64,000 nt of DNA from Brevundimonas sp. GTDB taxonomy: Bacteria > Pseudomonadota > Alphaproteobacteria > Caulobacterales > Caulobacteraceae. The notes below the pieces were generated by a model. That model was given only the letters and a program-made list of their open reading frames with translations. It was not told the DNA's origin and did no database searches. Made by a program: the position numbers and the translations under genes. The stretch lies in contig NZ_JAIXTC010000008.1 in assembly GCF_027484365.1 (NCBI RefSeq), forward strand, positions 28,465 to 92,464, written 5' to 3'. Positions 55,149-63,608 of this stretch are shown here, piece by piece (position 1 is the first letter of the stretch; each line of letters begins with the position of its first letter).

Positions 55149-55471
55149 CCCGCACGGTCGCCCTCGTCCTGATCGCCGGCCTCGCCGTCACGGCCGCCGC
55201 CTGCACCGAATCGAAGCGGGCCCGCAACGCCGCCACCTGGGGCGACAAGCCCGCCGACATCACCTGCTGGACCTACGGGACCGAGACCTTCTCCGGACGG
55301 TCGACGGGCAAGGTCGAATACAACGACGGCGGTCGCATCGCCTTCGTCGACGCCGCCAACGGCCGCTACACCACGATCGATGGCGAGTGCCGTGTGGTCT
55401 ATCTGGCCGATGGCGAGGCGGCCGAGCCCGCCGTAGAACCTGTCCCACCTGCTACTGCTCCCGCAGCGTAG
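55145..55471 (+). CDS. Putative small lipoprotein
   Basis: A 108-residue protein with a signal peptide and lipobox-like VTAAAC (Cys20), then WGDKPADITCWTYGTETFSGRSTGKVEYNDGGRIAFVD, and an acidic Pro-rich tail. It overlaps phhA by four bases. No named family recognised. Confidence 0.8.
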   Translation: MTRTVALVLIAGLAVTAAACTESKRARNAATWGDKPADITCWTYGTETFSGRSTGKVEYNDGGRIAFVDAANGRYTTIDGECRVVYLADGEAAEPAVEPVPPATAPAA

Positions 55472-55495
55472 GAGCCTGCCTACACGAGGCCGGTC

Positions 55496-55807
55496 TCACT
55501 CAGCGGTCTCGAAATAGACTAGGAAGATGGCCTCGCGCAGCTCGGCGTCGGCGGCGTTCGCCGCGTAGAATTCCAATGCGGCTGGAACGATTTGTTCCGT
55601 CTGCATCTCCGCAGCTTCCTTGTCGGTCAGTCTGAACATCCACTCTGGAAGGGGACGGCTACCGTCCGAAGTTTCTACGTCCACAGTGAAGAGCTTGAGA
55701 CCCGCATGATGACCGGCCTCGAGAACGGACATCATGTGACTGAAGGTGAGCGCGCGGGTCCCGGTCGCGCATAGGGACTCAGCTAAGATTTCCTCGAGGA
55801 GAAGCAT
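55496..55807 (-). CDS. Hypothetical protein, unknown function
   Basis: A 103-residue acidic soluble protein (MLLLEEILAESLCATG..., ending VYFETAE). The start lies 3 bases after the MFS transporter stop on the same strand, so coupled translation is likely. The base composition is less GC-rich than the neighbours, which could mean recent acquisition. No family recognised. Confidence 0.65.
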   Translation of the reverse strand: MLLLEEILAESLCATGTRALTFSHMMSVLEAGHHAGLKLFTVDVETSDGSRPLPEWMFRLTDKEAAEMQTEQIVPAALEFYAANAADAELREAIFLVYFETAE

Positions 55808-55810
55808 GAC

Positions 55811-57100
55811 TCAATCCTCCACGATCAGACTCTTCGACTTCGTATCCCGCATCAGGACGTAGGTGATCAGCGACAGACCGATCATCCCGGTGACGTACCA
55901 GAAATACAGGCTCTCGCGGCCGTCCAGCTTGAACCACAGGGCGACGTACTCCGCCGTGCCGCCGAACACCGCATTGGCGATGGCGTAGGGCAGGGCGACG
56001 CCGAGGGCGCGGATGTGGGCGGGGAACAGCTCGGCCTTCACCACGGCGTTGATGGCCGTATAGCCGGACACGATCACCAGGGCCGCCAGCGACAGGGCGA
56101 AGGCGGCGAGGGCGTTGGTCGTGACCGCCAGGGTGCTCATGATCGGCACGGTGCAGAACAGGCCCAGCACCCCGAAGGCGATCATCACGGGCTTTCTGCC
56201 GATGCGGTCCGAAAGCGCCCCGACCAGGGGCTGGATCAGCATGAAGATCAGCAGGGCCGCCGCCGAGATCTCCGTCGCCTGGGCCTTGGAGAAGCCCGAG
56301 GTATTGGTCAGGAATTTCTGCAGATAGGTCGTGTAGGTATAGAAGGCGAGCGTCCCCCCGGCCGTCAGGCCGATGACGATCAGCGCCTCCTTCGGGTGAC
56401 GCAGGACCAGTTCCAGGGCGCTGGATTTCGGTGCCGACCGCGTCTCCTCCGACTGGAAGGCGCGGGTCTCGTCCAGGCGGCGGCGCAGCCAGAAGACGAC
56501 GACCGCGAGGCCTGCCCCGATGAAGAACGGAATCCGCCACGCCCATTCTGACAGCGCCTCCTCGCCCAACGTCCGCTGCAGGACGATCAGCAATGCCAGG
56601 GCGAGAAGCTGCCCCGAAATGAGCGTCACATACTGGAAACTGGACCAGAAGCCGCGATGCTTCGCTGTCGCCATCTCCGACAGATAGGTGGCGCTCGACC
56701 CGTACTCCCCGCCGACGCTCAGCCCCTGCATCATCCGCGCGATCAAAAGCAGGGCGGGTGCCGCGACGCCGATGGTCGCATGGCCGGGCGTGCAGGCGAT
56801 CAGCAGCGACCCCGCGCACATCAGACTGACCGACAGGGTCAGGCCCGCCTTGCGCCCCTTGCGATCCGAATAGACCCCCATGACCCAGGCCCCGATCGGC
56901 CGCATCAGGAAGCCCACCGCGAAGATGGCGGCGGTGGCGAGAAGCTGCGCGGTCGAGTCGCCCTCCGGGAAGAAGACCGGGGCGAAATAGACGGTGAAGG
57001 CCGCATAGGCGAACCAGTCGAACCATTCGACCAGATTCCCGGCCGACCCTCCGATGATGTTCTTCAGGCGGCGGGCGGGGGTCATATGGTCCTCCATCAT
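55811..57100 (-). CDS. MFS transporter, metabolite:H+ symporter (MHS) type
   Basis: A 429-residue transporter with 12 predicted TM helices. SAGNLVEWFDWFAYAAFTVYFAPVFFP and the loop-2 YSDRKGRKAGL motif are those of the KgtP/ProP/ShiA group, which imports dicarboxylates or compatible solutes. The exact substrate cannot be read. A start at MTPARR (57085) is a second option. It overlaps the DUF998-like gene by four bases. Confidence 0.92.
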   Translation of the reverse strand: MMEDHMTPARRLKNIIGGSAGNLVEWFDWFAYAAFTVYFAPVFFPEGDSTAQLLATAAIFAVGFLMRPIGAWVMGVYSDRKGRKAGLTLSVSLMCAGSLLIACTPGHATIGVAAPALLLIARMMQGLSVGGEYGSSATYLSEMATAKHRGFWSSFQYVTLISGQLLALALLIVLQRTLGEEALSEWAWRIPFFIGAGLAVVVFWLRRRLDETRAFQSEETRSAPKSSALELVLRHPKEALIVIGLTAGGTLAFYTYTTYLQKFLTNTSGFSKAQATEISAAALLIFMLIQPLVGALSDRIGRKPVMIAFGVLGLFCTVPIMSTLAVTTNALAAFALSLAALVIVSGYTAINAVVKAELFPAHIRALGVALPYAIANAVFGGTAEYVALWFKLDGRESLYFWYVTGMIGLSLITYVLMRDTKSKSLIVED

Positions 57101-57714
57101 GCGGCTGTTTCAATGGGCCGGCGGACGGCCATGGCGACGCCGATCGTCCAGGCGGCAAGGGCGATCTCGAGCACGCGCTGGGCTCCGCCGAAGAATTCGA
57201 AACCAGGGTGGATCAGCCAGATGGCGCCGGCGGCGGGCGCCCCGCAGACGATGGCGAGATTGAACAGGTTGTGCCTGCCGGGCCATGACCTCGCCGCCAG
57301 TCCGACCAGTCCCAGTCCGGCCAGGCCGCACAGATAGCCGATGCCTCCCAGCACATCATGCAGGACGGCGGCCGGGCTCGGGTTCGCCAGCGAGCATTGG
57401 AAGTCGCAGGGAAAGACCCCGCCGAACATCAGGCCGAGACCGTTCAGCGCGCTCAGTCCGAAGCCGATCACCGCCAGCGGGCTGCGAGGAAACAGCGGGA
57501 TACACATCAGCCAGAATGCGGCCAGCAGGACGCCAGAGGCCATGAAGGCATAGCTGACGCCCGGCCCCGTCGTCGCACCGGTCGCGCCCAGTTCGCTGAC
57601 GTACTGCCGCAGATGGTCGTAGTCCGGGTAGGCGAAACCGGCCGATATCGCGGCCCCCGCGAGGATGACCAGGCTCAGGATCGCGCAGGCGAAGGCGAGT
57701 TGGCGCAAGTTCAC
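57097..57714 (-). CDS. DUF998-like membrane protein
   Basis: A 205-residue protein with six predicted TM helices. YPDYDHLRQYVSELGATGA is the DUF998 signature, and PCDFQCSLANPSPAAVLHDVLGG also fits. The GTG at 57714 follows a G-rich Shine-Dalgarno and gives a clean N-terminal helix. Function unknown. Coupled to the MFS gene. Confidence 0.85.
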   Translation of the reverse strand: MNLRQLAFACAILSLVILAGAAISAGFAYPDYDHLRQYVSELGATGATTGPGVSYAFMASGVLLAAFWLMCIPLFPRSPLAVIGFGLSALNGLGLMFGGVFPCDFQCSLANPSPAAVLHDVLGGIGYLCGLAGLGLVGLAARSWPGRHNLFNLAIVCGAPAAGAIWLIHPGFEFFGGAQRVLEIALAAWTIGVAMAVRRPIETAA

Positions 57715-57812
57715 TTTCCCCCGAAATCGGCGGTGCCATCCTTCAGGGATTTGCAAATCCTGACCAGAGGCGGAATGTCGGCCTCGGTGGCGATCCGGTG
57801 CGTCAGCCTCAT
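57711..57812 (-). pseudogene. Truncated GNAT-type acetyltransferase remnant
   Basis: A 33-codon frame (57812 down to 57711) reads MRLTHRIATEADIPPLVRI and then diverges and stops. The first 19 residues match the usual N-terminal strand and helix of GNAT proteins, but motif A and everything after it are missing. The ATG overlaps the TGA of the gene at 57809-58240. It looks like a gene cut off by deletion, with the DUF998-like gene now joined to it. Confidence 0.5.
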
Positions 57813-58240
57813 CGCCCCGACAGCGCGGGCCAGGCGACCCAGGTCCCGACGGCGTAGCAGACGCCATAGACCAGCACGATCAGCGAACTCCACAGCACGA
57901 AGGGCGTGACGCCGCCCGGGTTGAGGATCAGGGCCGGGATCAGCACCAGACCCCGCAACAGATAGACCGCCGAGATCAGCACCAGCGCCGTCCGCATCAG
58001 CGGCAGGCGCGGAATCAGTCCCGCCCCCGCGAAGGCGTAGGCCGCCCACACGGCCAGCACGGTCGCGATGCCGAGGGTGACGAGGGTCGGCGTCAGCGAG
58101 CCCCGCTCCGCCATCCGCGCCATGCCCTCGCCCGCGCCGAAGAACCGGTACCAGGCCGGCCCACCCGCGATGACCGCCAGATGCAGCAGCGACGCCGCCC
58201 CGCTGAGCACGCCGCCTGCGATCAGGAACGGGTTCTGCAT
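57809..58240 (-). CDS. Small four-TM membrane protein
   Basis: A 143-residue protein with four hydrophobic segments (LIAGGVLSGAASLLHLAVIAG, LVTLGIATVLAVWAAYAF, MRTALVLISAVYLLRGLVL, LWSSLIVLVYGVCYAVGTW). No named family recognised. It begins 12 bases after the astB stop, so may be read with the ast genes. Confidence 0.75.
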   Translation of the reverse strand: MQNPFLIAGGVLSGAASLLHLAVIAGGPAWYRFFGAGEGMARMAERGSLTPTLVTLGIATVLAVWAAYAFAGAGLIPRLPLMRTALVLISAVYLLRGLVLIPALILNPGGVTPFVLWSSLIVLVYGVCYAVGTWVAWPALSGR

Positions 58241-58252
58241 CGTCGGGTCCGA

Positions 58253-59587
58253 TCAGGTCCGCTGGAAGGGATAGAAGCCCGAGCCGAGCCCGAGGATGCC
58301 GGTCAGTTCATCCAGTGCGCCACGGCTCTCCTCGATCAGGGCGGGATCGGCGAGGTCGACGGGCGCCAGGGTGTCCCGGTACCGGCGCCCGGCCCAGGCG
58401 GCCAGACGCTCATGCAGGTCCTCGGTCAGCCGCATTGCCGGGTTGGTCGCCGCCAGCTCCGCCTCGTTCAGCACGACCCGCAGCCGCAGGCAGGCCGGCC
58501 CGCCGCCGTTGCGCATCGACTGGCGCACATCGACATACTCGACCCGCCCGATCGGCCCGTTCGAGGCGACCAGCCCCTGCGCCACCGTATGGGCCCGGGC
58601 GTTGTCCCGCGTCTCCGTCGGACAGATCAGGGTCAGCCGGTCCTCGCCCGGCAGCGAGACCAGCATCGAGTTGAACAGATAGGACGAGATGGCGTCGGCC
58701 AGGGGCAGGTCCGCGGAGGATACCTCCACGAACACCGGCTCGAACCCGGTCGCCGCCGCCCGGATCGCGGCATGGGTTCCCGCCATGTCCTCGAACGCCA
58801 GCGCGTGGTGGAACAGGGTGTCCAGCGCGCCCACGCAGACCACGTCGTTGTGGAAGGTCCCGCCCGCGATCGCCGCCCGCGACTGTTGCGCCAGCACCGC
58901 GCCCGAGGCCCCGTGGCGGCGGGCCACGGCCTCCGACGCCTGCCGCGTCTGTCGGGCAGGGTAGGGCCCGTCCCAGGCCTCGAACGCATCCCGGCCCCAG
59001 ACCAGCAGATTGACCCCAGCCGCTCCATGCTCCGCGCAGAGCCGCACATGGTTCGCCGCCCCCTCGTCGGACAGGTGGGCGACCGCGGGCAAGGCGTCAT
59101 GCACCGCGAACCGCTCCGGATCGGGGAACAGGGCCTCCAGAGCCCGCTTCGTCTGCGCATGCTCCAGCGACCGGTGCAGATTGGTATGCAGGTTGGCCGG
59201 GGTGAAATGCACCCGCCCGTCGGCCGCGTCCGCGCTCGGTGTCACCGTCGCCGCATTCGCCGCCCACATGGGGCTGGCGGACAGGGCGGCGGCGGCAAAG
59301 GCGGGCGCGTCCTTCCAGGCCTGCTCCAGCACCCGGGCGTCGGAACCGGTGAAACCGAGGGTGCGCAGGAATCCGATGTCGGGCCGCTCATGCGGCGGCA
59401 GGACGAACTGCGGCAGGCCGAGGTCGGCCAGCCGCTTCATCTTGTCGAGGCCCTGCAGGACGGCGGCGCGGGGATTGGAGGCGTTCCCGGCATTGCCCAT
59501 GGCGGCCAGGTTGCCGGGGCTGAGCCCCGCATAGGAATGGGTCGGCCCGATCAGGCCGTCGGCATTGGCTTCGATTGCGCCGGTCAT
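58253..59587 (-). CDS. astB: N-succinylarginine dihydrolase
   Basis: A 444-residue enzyme of the AST pathway that hydrolyses N-succinylarginine to N-succinylornithine, CO2 and ammonia. LIGPTHSYAGLSPGNLAA is the N-terminal signature, FHNDVVCVGALDTLFHHALAF holds the catalytic His, and RQSMRNGGGPACLRLRV the conserved Cys. The length matches the family. It overlaps astD by four bases. Confidence 0.96.
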   Translation of the reverse strand: MTGAIEANADGLIGPTHSYAGLSPGNLAAMGNAGNASNPRAAVLQGLDKMKRLADLGLPQFVLPPHERPDIGFLRTLGFTGSDARVLEQAWKDAPAFAAAALSASPMWAANAATVTPSADAADGRVHFTPANLHTNLHRSLEHAQTKRALEALFPDPERFAVHDALPAVAHLSDEGAANHVRLCAEHGAAGVNLLVWGRDAFEAWDGPYPARQTRQASEAVARRHGASGAVLAQQSRAAIAGGTFHNDVVCVGALDTLFHHALAFEDMAGTHAAIRAAATGFEPVFVEVSSADLPLADAISSYLFNSMLVSLPGEDRLTLICPTETRDNARAHTVAQGLVASNGPIGRVEYVDVRQSMRNGGGPACLRLRVVLNEAELAATNPAMRLTEDLHERLAAWAGRRYRDTLAPVDLADPALIEESRGALDELTGILGLGSGFYPFQRT

Positions 59588-61047
59588 CTCAACCCCTTGA
59601 TCTCGCCCTCGATGTTCTTCACCGCCCCCGCCTCGAAGCTGGCGACCGGATAGGCGCAGTAGTCGGCGGCGTAGTACGCGCTCGGCCGATGGTTGCCCGA
59701 CGCGCCCAGCCCGCCGAACGGCATATCGCCTGCCGCCCCCGTCGTCGGCCGGTTGAAGTTGACCACCCCCGCCCGGATGCGCCGGATGAACCGCTCCCAG
59801 TTCGCCGGATCGTCCGACACCAGTCCCGCCGACAGGCCGTAGCGGGTGGCGTTGGCCGCCGCGATCGCCGCCTCGAAAGAGCCCACGCGCGTCACCGACA
59901 GGAAGGGCGCGAACATCTCCTCGTCCGGAACCTCGATCCCCGTCACGTCGAGGATCGCCGGCTTCACGAAGGCGCCCGGCAGGTTGTCGACCGGCCCCGA
60001 CGCCCGGACCACCCGCGCGCCCAGATCGATCCGCTGCTGCAGGGCCGCCAGCGCCTGCTCCGCCGCCTTCTGCGAGATCAACGGACCGGCATAGGGTTCC
60101 GGAGTCGAGTCCCAGGGCGCGAAGATCAGCCGTTCGACCAGGGCGTTGACCGCCTCGACGATCGCATCGCCCTGCGCCCCTTCCGGCACGATCAGCCGCC
60201 GCGCGCACGAGCAGCGCTGCCCCGTCGTCACGAAGGCCGACTGCACCACGATGCCCGCCGCGGCCTCCGCATCCGCAGCGTCCCAGACCACCAGCGGATT
60301 GTTGCCGCCCAGCTCCAGGGCCAGGATCACATGCGGATCCTCGGCGAACTTCCGCCGGAAATGCGCGCCCGCCGCGCCCGAGCCGGTGAACATCAGGGCG
60401 TCGATCGGCTGGTCCAGCAGGGCGGCCCCGACGTCGCGTCCGCCCTGCACCAGGTTGAACACCCCGGCCGGCAGGTCGGCCTCTTCGAGGCATTCGGCGA
60501 TCAGCTGGCCCGCGTGCGGCGTCTCCTCCGACGGCTTGAACACCACGGTGTCGCCCGCCAGCATGGCCGGGACGATGTGGCCGTTGGGCAGGTGGCCGGG
60601 GAAGTTGAACGGTCCCAGCACCGCCGCCACCCCGTGCGGCCGATGCCGCAGGGTCGCGGTGCCGAACGCCGTTTCCGAGGTCCGCTCACCGGTCCGCTCG
60701 TCATAGGCGCGGATCGACAGATCGACCTTGCCCGCCATCGATCCCAGCTCGGCCGTGGTCTCCCACGACGCCTTGCCGGTCTCGCGACTGATCGCCTCGG
60801 CGAAGGCCGGCGCCCGCGCCTTCAGCGCCGCCTGATACCGCTTCATCGCCCCGACCCGCTCGTCGCGCGGCCGGTCGGCCCAGTCAGGGAAGGCCGCCCG
60901 CGCCGCCTCGACCGCTGCCGACACCTGGGCGCCCGACGCCTCGTTCCCGCGCCAGACCCGCGCCTCGGTCGCCGGATCGAACGAGGCGAAGCCGTCGCCC
61001 GCGCCCTCGGTCCAGGCTCCGTTCAGATAGAGTTTGCCGTCGGTCAT
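59584..61047 (-). CDS. astD: Succinylglutamate-semialdehyde dehydrogenase
   Basis: A 487-residue NAD-dependent aldehyde dehydrogenase making N-succinylglutamate. ELGGNNPLVVWD is the catalytic Glu motif, TTGQRCSCARRL the catalytic Cys region, and GPFNFPGHLPNGHIVPA the NAD-binding segment; these are AstD-specific. Coupled on both sides in the ast cluster. Confidence 0.96.
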   Translation of the reverse strand: MTDGKLYLNGAWTEGAGDGFASFDPATEARVWRGNEASGAQVSAAVEAARAAFPDWADRPRDERVGAMKRYQAALKARAPAFAEAISRETGKASWETTAELGSMAGKVDLSIRAYDERTGERTSETAFGTATLRHRPHGVAAVLGPFNFPGHLPNGHIVPAMLAGDTVVFKPSEETPHAGQLIAECLEEADLPAGVFNLVQGGRDVGAALLDQPIDALMFTGSGAAGAHFRRKFAEDPHVILALELGGNNPLVVWDAADAEAAAGIVVQSAFVTTGQRCSCARRLIVPEGAQGDAIVEAVNALVERLIFAPWDSTPEPYAGPLISQKAAEQALAALQQRIDLGARVVRASGPVDNLPGAFVKPAILDVTGIEVPDEEMFAPFLSVTRVGSFEAAIAAANATRYGLSAGLVSDDPANWERFIRRIRAGVVNFNRPTTGAAGDMPFGGLGASGNHRPSAYYAADYCAYPVASFEAGAVKNIEGEIKGLR

Positions 61048-62051
61048 GATTTCACCCGCACAATATCGCCGTCACGCACCTTCAGCGCCGCCGCCGTCTC
61101 GGAGGTCACCCGCACCGTCTCACCCTCGATCGCCGCCCGCGCCCGCACGGCCCGGAAGGCTTCCACAGTGTCGGTGGAGACGAGGGCCGGCAGTTCGGCC
61201 TCGAACTCCTCGGTCACCACGACCGACAGCCGCCGGGCATCCCGCACCGTCCGGATATGGTCCCTCGGACAGGTCACGGTCGGCCCCGCGTCGAAGATGT
61301 CGACCAGTCCGTTCGGCCGGAAGCCCTCGCTCTCCAGCAGGGCCATCGCGGCCACCCCCTGCGGATGCACCTTGCCGATCACCGCCCGCGCCGGTTCGGG
61401 CAACAGGTCGACATAGATCGGATGGCGCGGGGCCAGGTCGAGGATGAACTGCTTGTCCGTCGATCCGGTCATCATGTCCGCCTGGTCGAACGGCATGGGG
61501 AAGAATTTGTGCGCCACATGGTCCCAGAACGGACAGGCGCCGTCGGGCGTGAACACCCCGCGCAGCTCGGCCAGAACGGTCTCGGCGAACAGCTCGGGCT
61601 GGGCCCCGATCAGCATGTAGCGCGACTGGCTCAGCAGCCGCCCGGCGCCGCCCTTGCGCCGGTCCGCCTTCAGGAACAGCGACCCCACCTCGGTCCAGCC
61701 CGAGCATTCGTTGACCAGGGTCAGGGTCTGGTGATCCAGCCGGATGCCCAGGGACGGCGACTGGGCCGGATTGTTGGAGATGCGGAACGAGAAGAAGGGC
61801 CGCTTGAGCCCGACGGTCGCCTTGACGCTGGCGATGCCGTCGACGTCGCCGGTGTCGGTCTCCTCCATCATCAGGGTGAACCAGCGCTCCTGCACCGGCA
61901 GGACGCCGGTGAAGCTGTCGCGGCTCACGTCCAGCCGGTCCGAAAGCTGGTCCGGATCTTCGGGCAGGCTGGTGAAGCCGGGCCCAGACAGGATGGCCAG
62001 TTCCAGCAGGTGGTCGAGGTCGGCGGGACCGGCGGGACGGACGACGAGCAT
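61044..62051 (-). CDS. astA: Arginine N-succinyltransferase
   Basis: A 335-residue enzyme starting arginine breakdown by the AST route. VVRPAGPADLDHLLELA at the N-terminus, LGPGFTSLPED-like ILSGPGFTSLPEDPDQL and PFWDHVAHKFFPMPFDQADMMTG are family signatures. The start at 62051 gives the canonical MLVVRPA. It begins 2 bases after the stop of the upstream hydrolase gene. Confidence 0.95.
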   Translation of the reverse strand: MLVVRPAGPADLDHLLELAILSGPGFTSLPEDPDQLSDRLDVSRDSFTGVLPVQERWFTLMMEETDTGDVDGIASVKATVGLKRPFFSFRISNNPAQSPSLGIRLDHQTLTLVNECSGWTEVGSLFLKADRRKGGAGRLLSQSRYMLIGAQPELFAETVLAELRGVFTPDGACPFWDHVAHKFFPMPFDQADMMTGSTDKQFILDLAPRHPIYVDLLPEPARAVIGKVHPQGVAAMALLESEGFRPNGLVDIFDAGPTVTCPRDHIRTVRDARRLSVVVTEEFEAELPALVSTDTVEAFRAVRARAAIEGETVRVTSETAAALKVRDGDIVRVKS

Positions 62052-62053
62052 GC

Positions 62054-63304
62054 TTACAGAGTCTCCAGACGCAACTGTTTGAGCTTCAGCGCATCGATCT
62101 CGCCGGAGGCGATCTTGCACAGCATCAGGCACGACAGCTGCGCCCGCTCGACGAAACTGTCGGGCCAGGCGAACTCTTCCGGCGAATGGATCAGCCCGCC
62201 GCGCACCCCGAGGGTGTCGATATTGGGCAGGCCGGCGGCATGCAGGTTGTTGCCCTCGCACACTCCGCCCGACGGCGACCAGGCGATGGCCTGACCCAGC
62301 AGGGCGCCGGTCTCGCGCACCGCTTCGAACAGGGCGGTCTGGCTGGCGTCCATCGGCTTGGGCGCCCGCGTCATCCCGCCGTGCAGGTCCAGCGTCAGCC
62401 CCGTGAACGGCGGCGTCGAAACGATCTCGCCGATCGCATCGGTGATCCAGGCCGAGGCCTGGGCATCGGGCACGCGGACATTGAACCGGACCACGGCGTT
62501 GTCGGCCACGACGTTCAGGGCCCCGCCGCCCGAGATGCGGGCGACATTGACCGTGACGCCTTCGCGTCGCCCGTTCAGTCCATGCAGGGCCGCCGCGATC
62601 ATGGCCGCCCCGGCCACGGCGTTGGCGCCCTCGTGGAAGGCGCGGCCGGCATGGGCCGCCTTGCCGGTGACGATCAGGTGGAAGTTGCCGCTGCCCTTGC
62701 GCGCCCCGGCCAGGGTCCCGTCCGCCAGGGCCGGTTCATAGGTCATGCCGACATGCCCGCGCGCGCCGAGCCCGGCCAGCAGCGGGGCGGAGGCCGGCGA
62801 CCCGATCTCCTCGTCCGGCGACAGCAGGACGGTCCAGCCGACCCGCTCCCGGTCCGGATGGGTCTCGAACGCCGCCAGGGCGCCGAGCATGACGGAGATG
62901 CCGCCCTTCATGTCGGCGATCCCGGGCCCGTTGAGCGCGCCGTCCGGCCGCGTGAGCACGCTCTGGAAGGCGCTGTCGGCCGGATAGACGGTGTCATAGT
63001 GGCCGGTCAGGACGACCTGGATCGGCGCCTCAGGCCGCGCCGTGAGCTTCAACGCATCGGCCCGCGCCTGCGGCCGTACCGACCCGTCATCGCCGACGGT
63101 GGAGAAGCCCTGGGTGGGGATGCGCTCCACCTCGGCCGGCAGTCGTCCTGCCTCCGCCTCCAGCAGGGCGAGGGTCGCATTCAGACCCTCCGCATGATCG
63201 CTGCCGGAGTTGACGTTCGCCCATCGAACCGCGCGGTCGATCAGATCGGCCTCGCCCCGCCCGACCAGGTCGAGGGCGGCCTGATCCTGTGGGAGAATCC
63301 GCAT
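62054..63304 (-). CDS. M20 family hydrolase in the ast operon
   Basis: A 416-residue zinc peptidase-type hydrolase (ArgE/DapE/CPG2 clan). Motifs are VLTGHYDTVYP (His/Asp), NGPGIADMKGG (bridging Asp), LLSPDEEIGSPAS (catalytic Glu-Glu), and the dimerisation domain VTGKAAHAGRAFHEGANAV. It is first in the ast operon. No astE is present, so it may remove succinate from succinylglutamate or act on another N-acyl amino acid; this is inference. Confidence 0.9.
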   Translation of the reverse strand: MRILPQDQAALDLVGRGEADLIDRAVRWANVNSGSDHAEGLNATLALLEAEAGRLPAEVERIPTQGFSTVGDDGSVRPQARADALKLTARPEAPIQVVLTGHYDTVYPADSAFQSVLTRPDGALNGPGIADMKGGISVMLGALAAFETHPDRERVGWTVLLSPDEEIGSPASAPLLAGLGARGHVGMTYEPALADGTLAGARKGSGNFHLIVTGKAAHAGRAFHEGANAVAGAAMIAAALHGLNGRREGVTVNVARISGGGALNVVADNAVVRFNVRVPDAQASAWITDAIGEIVSTPPFTGLTLDLHGGMTRAPKPMDASQTALFEAVRETGALLGQAIAWSPSGGVCEGNNLHAAGLPNIDTLGVRGGLIHSPEEFAWPDSFVERAQLSCLMLCKIASGEIDALKLKQLRLETL

Positions 63305-63356
63305 GAGGTGACTTCTAGCCGGGGCGAAGAGAAAGGTGAAGGCGTTGCTCCTTTTC

Positions 63357-63379
63357 CCCTCTCCCCCTGCGGGAGAGGG
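63357..63379. repeat. CTCTCCC-type hairpin upstream of the ast operon
   Basis: CCCTCTCCC (63357-63365) and GGGAGAGGG (63371-63379) form a perfect 9-bp stem. A conserved-looking tail with GGTGAGGGGT (63420-63429) follows to the right. A similar element in inverted orientation lies at 63510. Confidence 0.65.
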
Positions 63380-63509
63380 AGGCGGCGCACGAGAGCGCAG
63401 CGATCGTCCTGGCGCCGGCGGGTGAGGGGTCGCACCGGCCGTTCCGTTCAACCCCGGAAGCCTTCACTCCGATCGCGGTACAACCCCTCATCCGTCCGCT
63501 ACGCGGCCA

Positions 63510-63532
63510 CCTTCTCCCGCAAGGGGAGAAGG
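63510..63532. repeat. CTTCTCCC-type hairpin, inverted relative to the one at 63357
   Basis: CCTTCTCCC (63510-63518) and GGGAGAAGG (63524-63532) form a perfect 9-bp stem. On the minus strand it is followed by GGATGAGGGGTTG (63495-63483), the counterpart of the tail at 63420-63429, so the two elements face each other. Confidence 0.65.
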
Positions 63533-63543
63533 AAGAGCACCCC

Positions 63544-63608
63544 ATACCCATCAACACATCCCCCCGGGACCCCAACGAATTCAACGCCCGGCTCTATCTA
63601 TAGCCTTT
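63544..63608. repeat. 65-bp dispersed repeat, copy 2
   Basis: About 86 percent identical to 34609-34673 by hand count. On the minus strand both copies would encode an N-S-L-G-S-x-x-D-x-L-M-G-M/I peptide after a TTG, but there is no strong ribosome-binding site and I do not call a gene. Confidence 0.75.
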
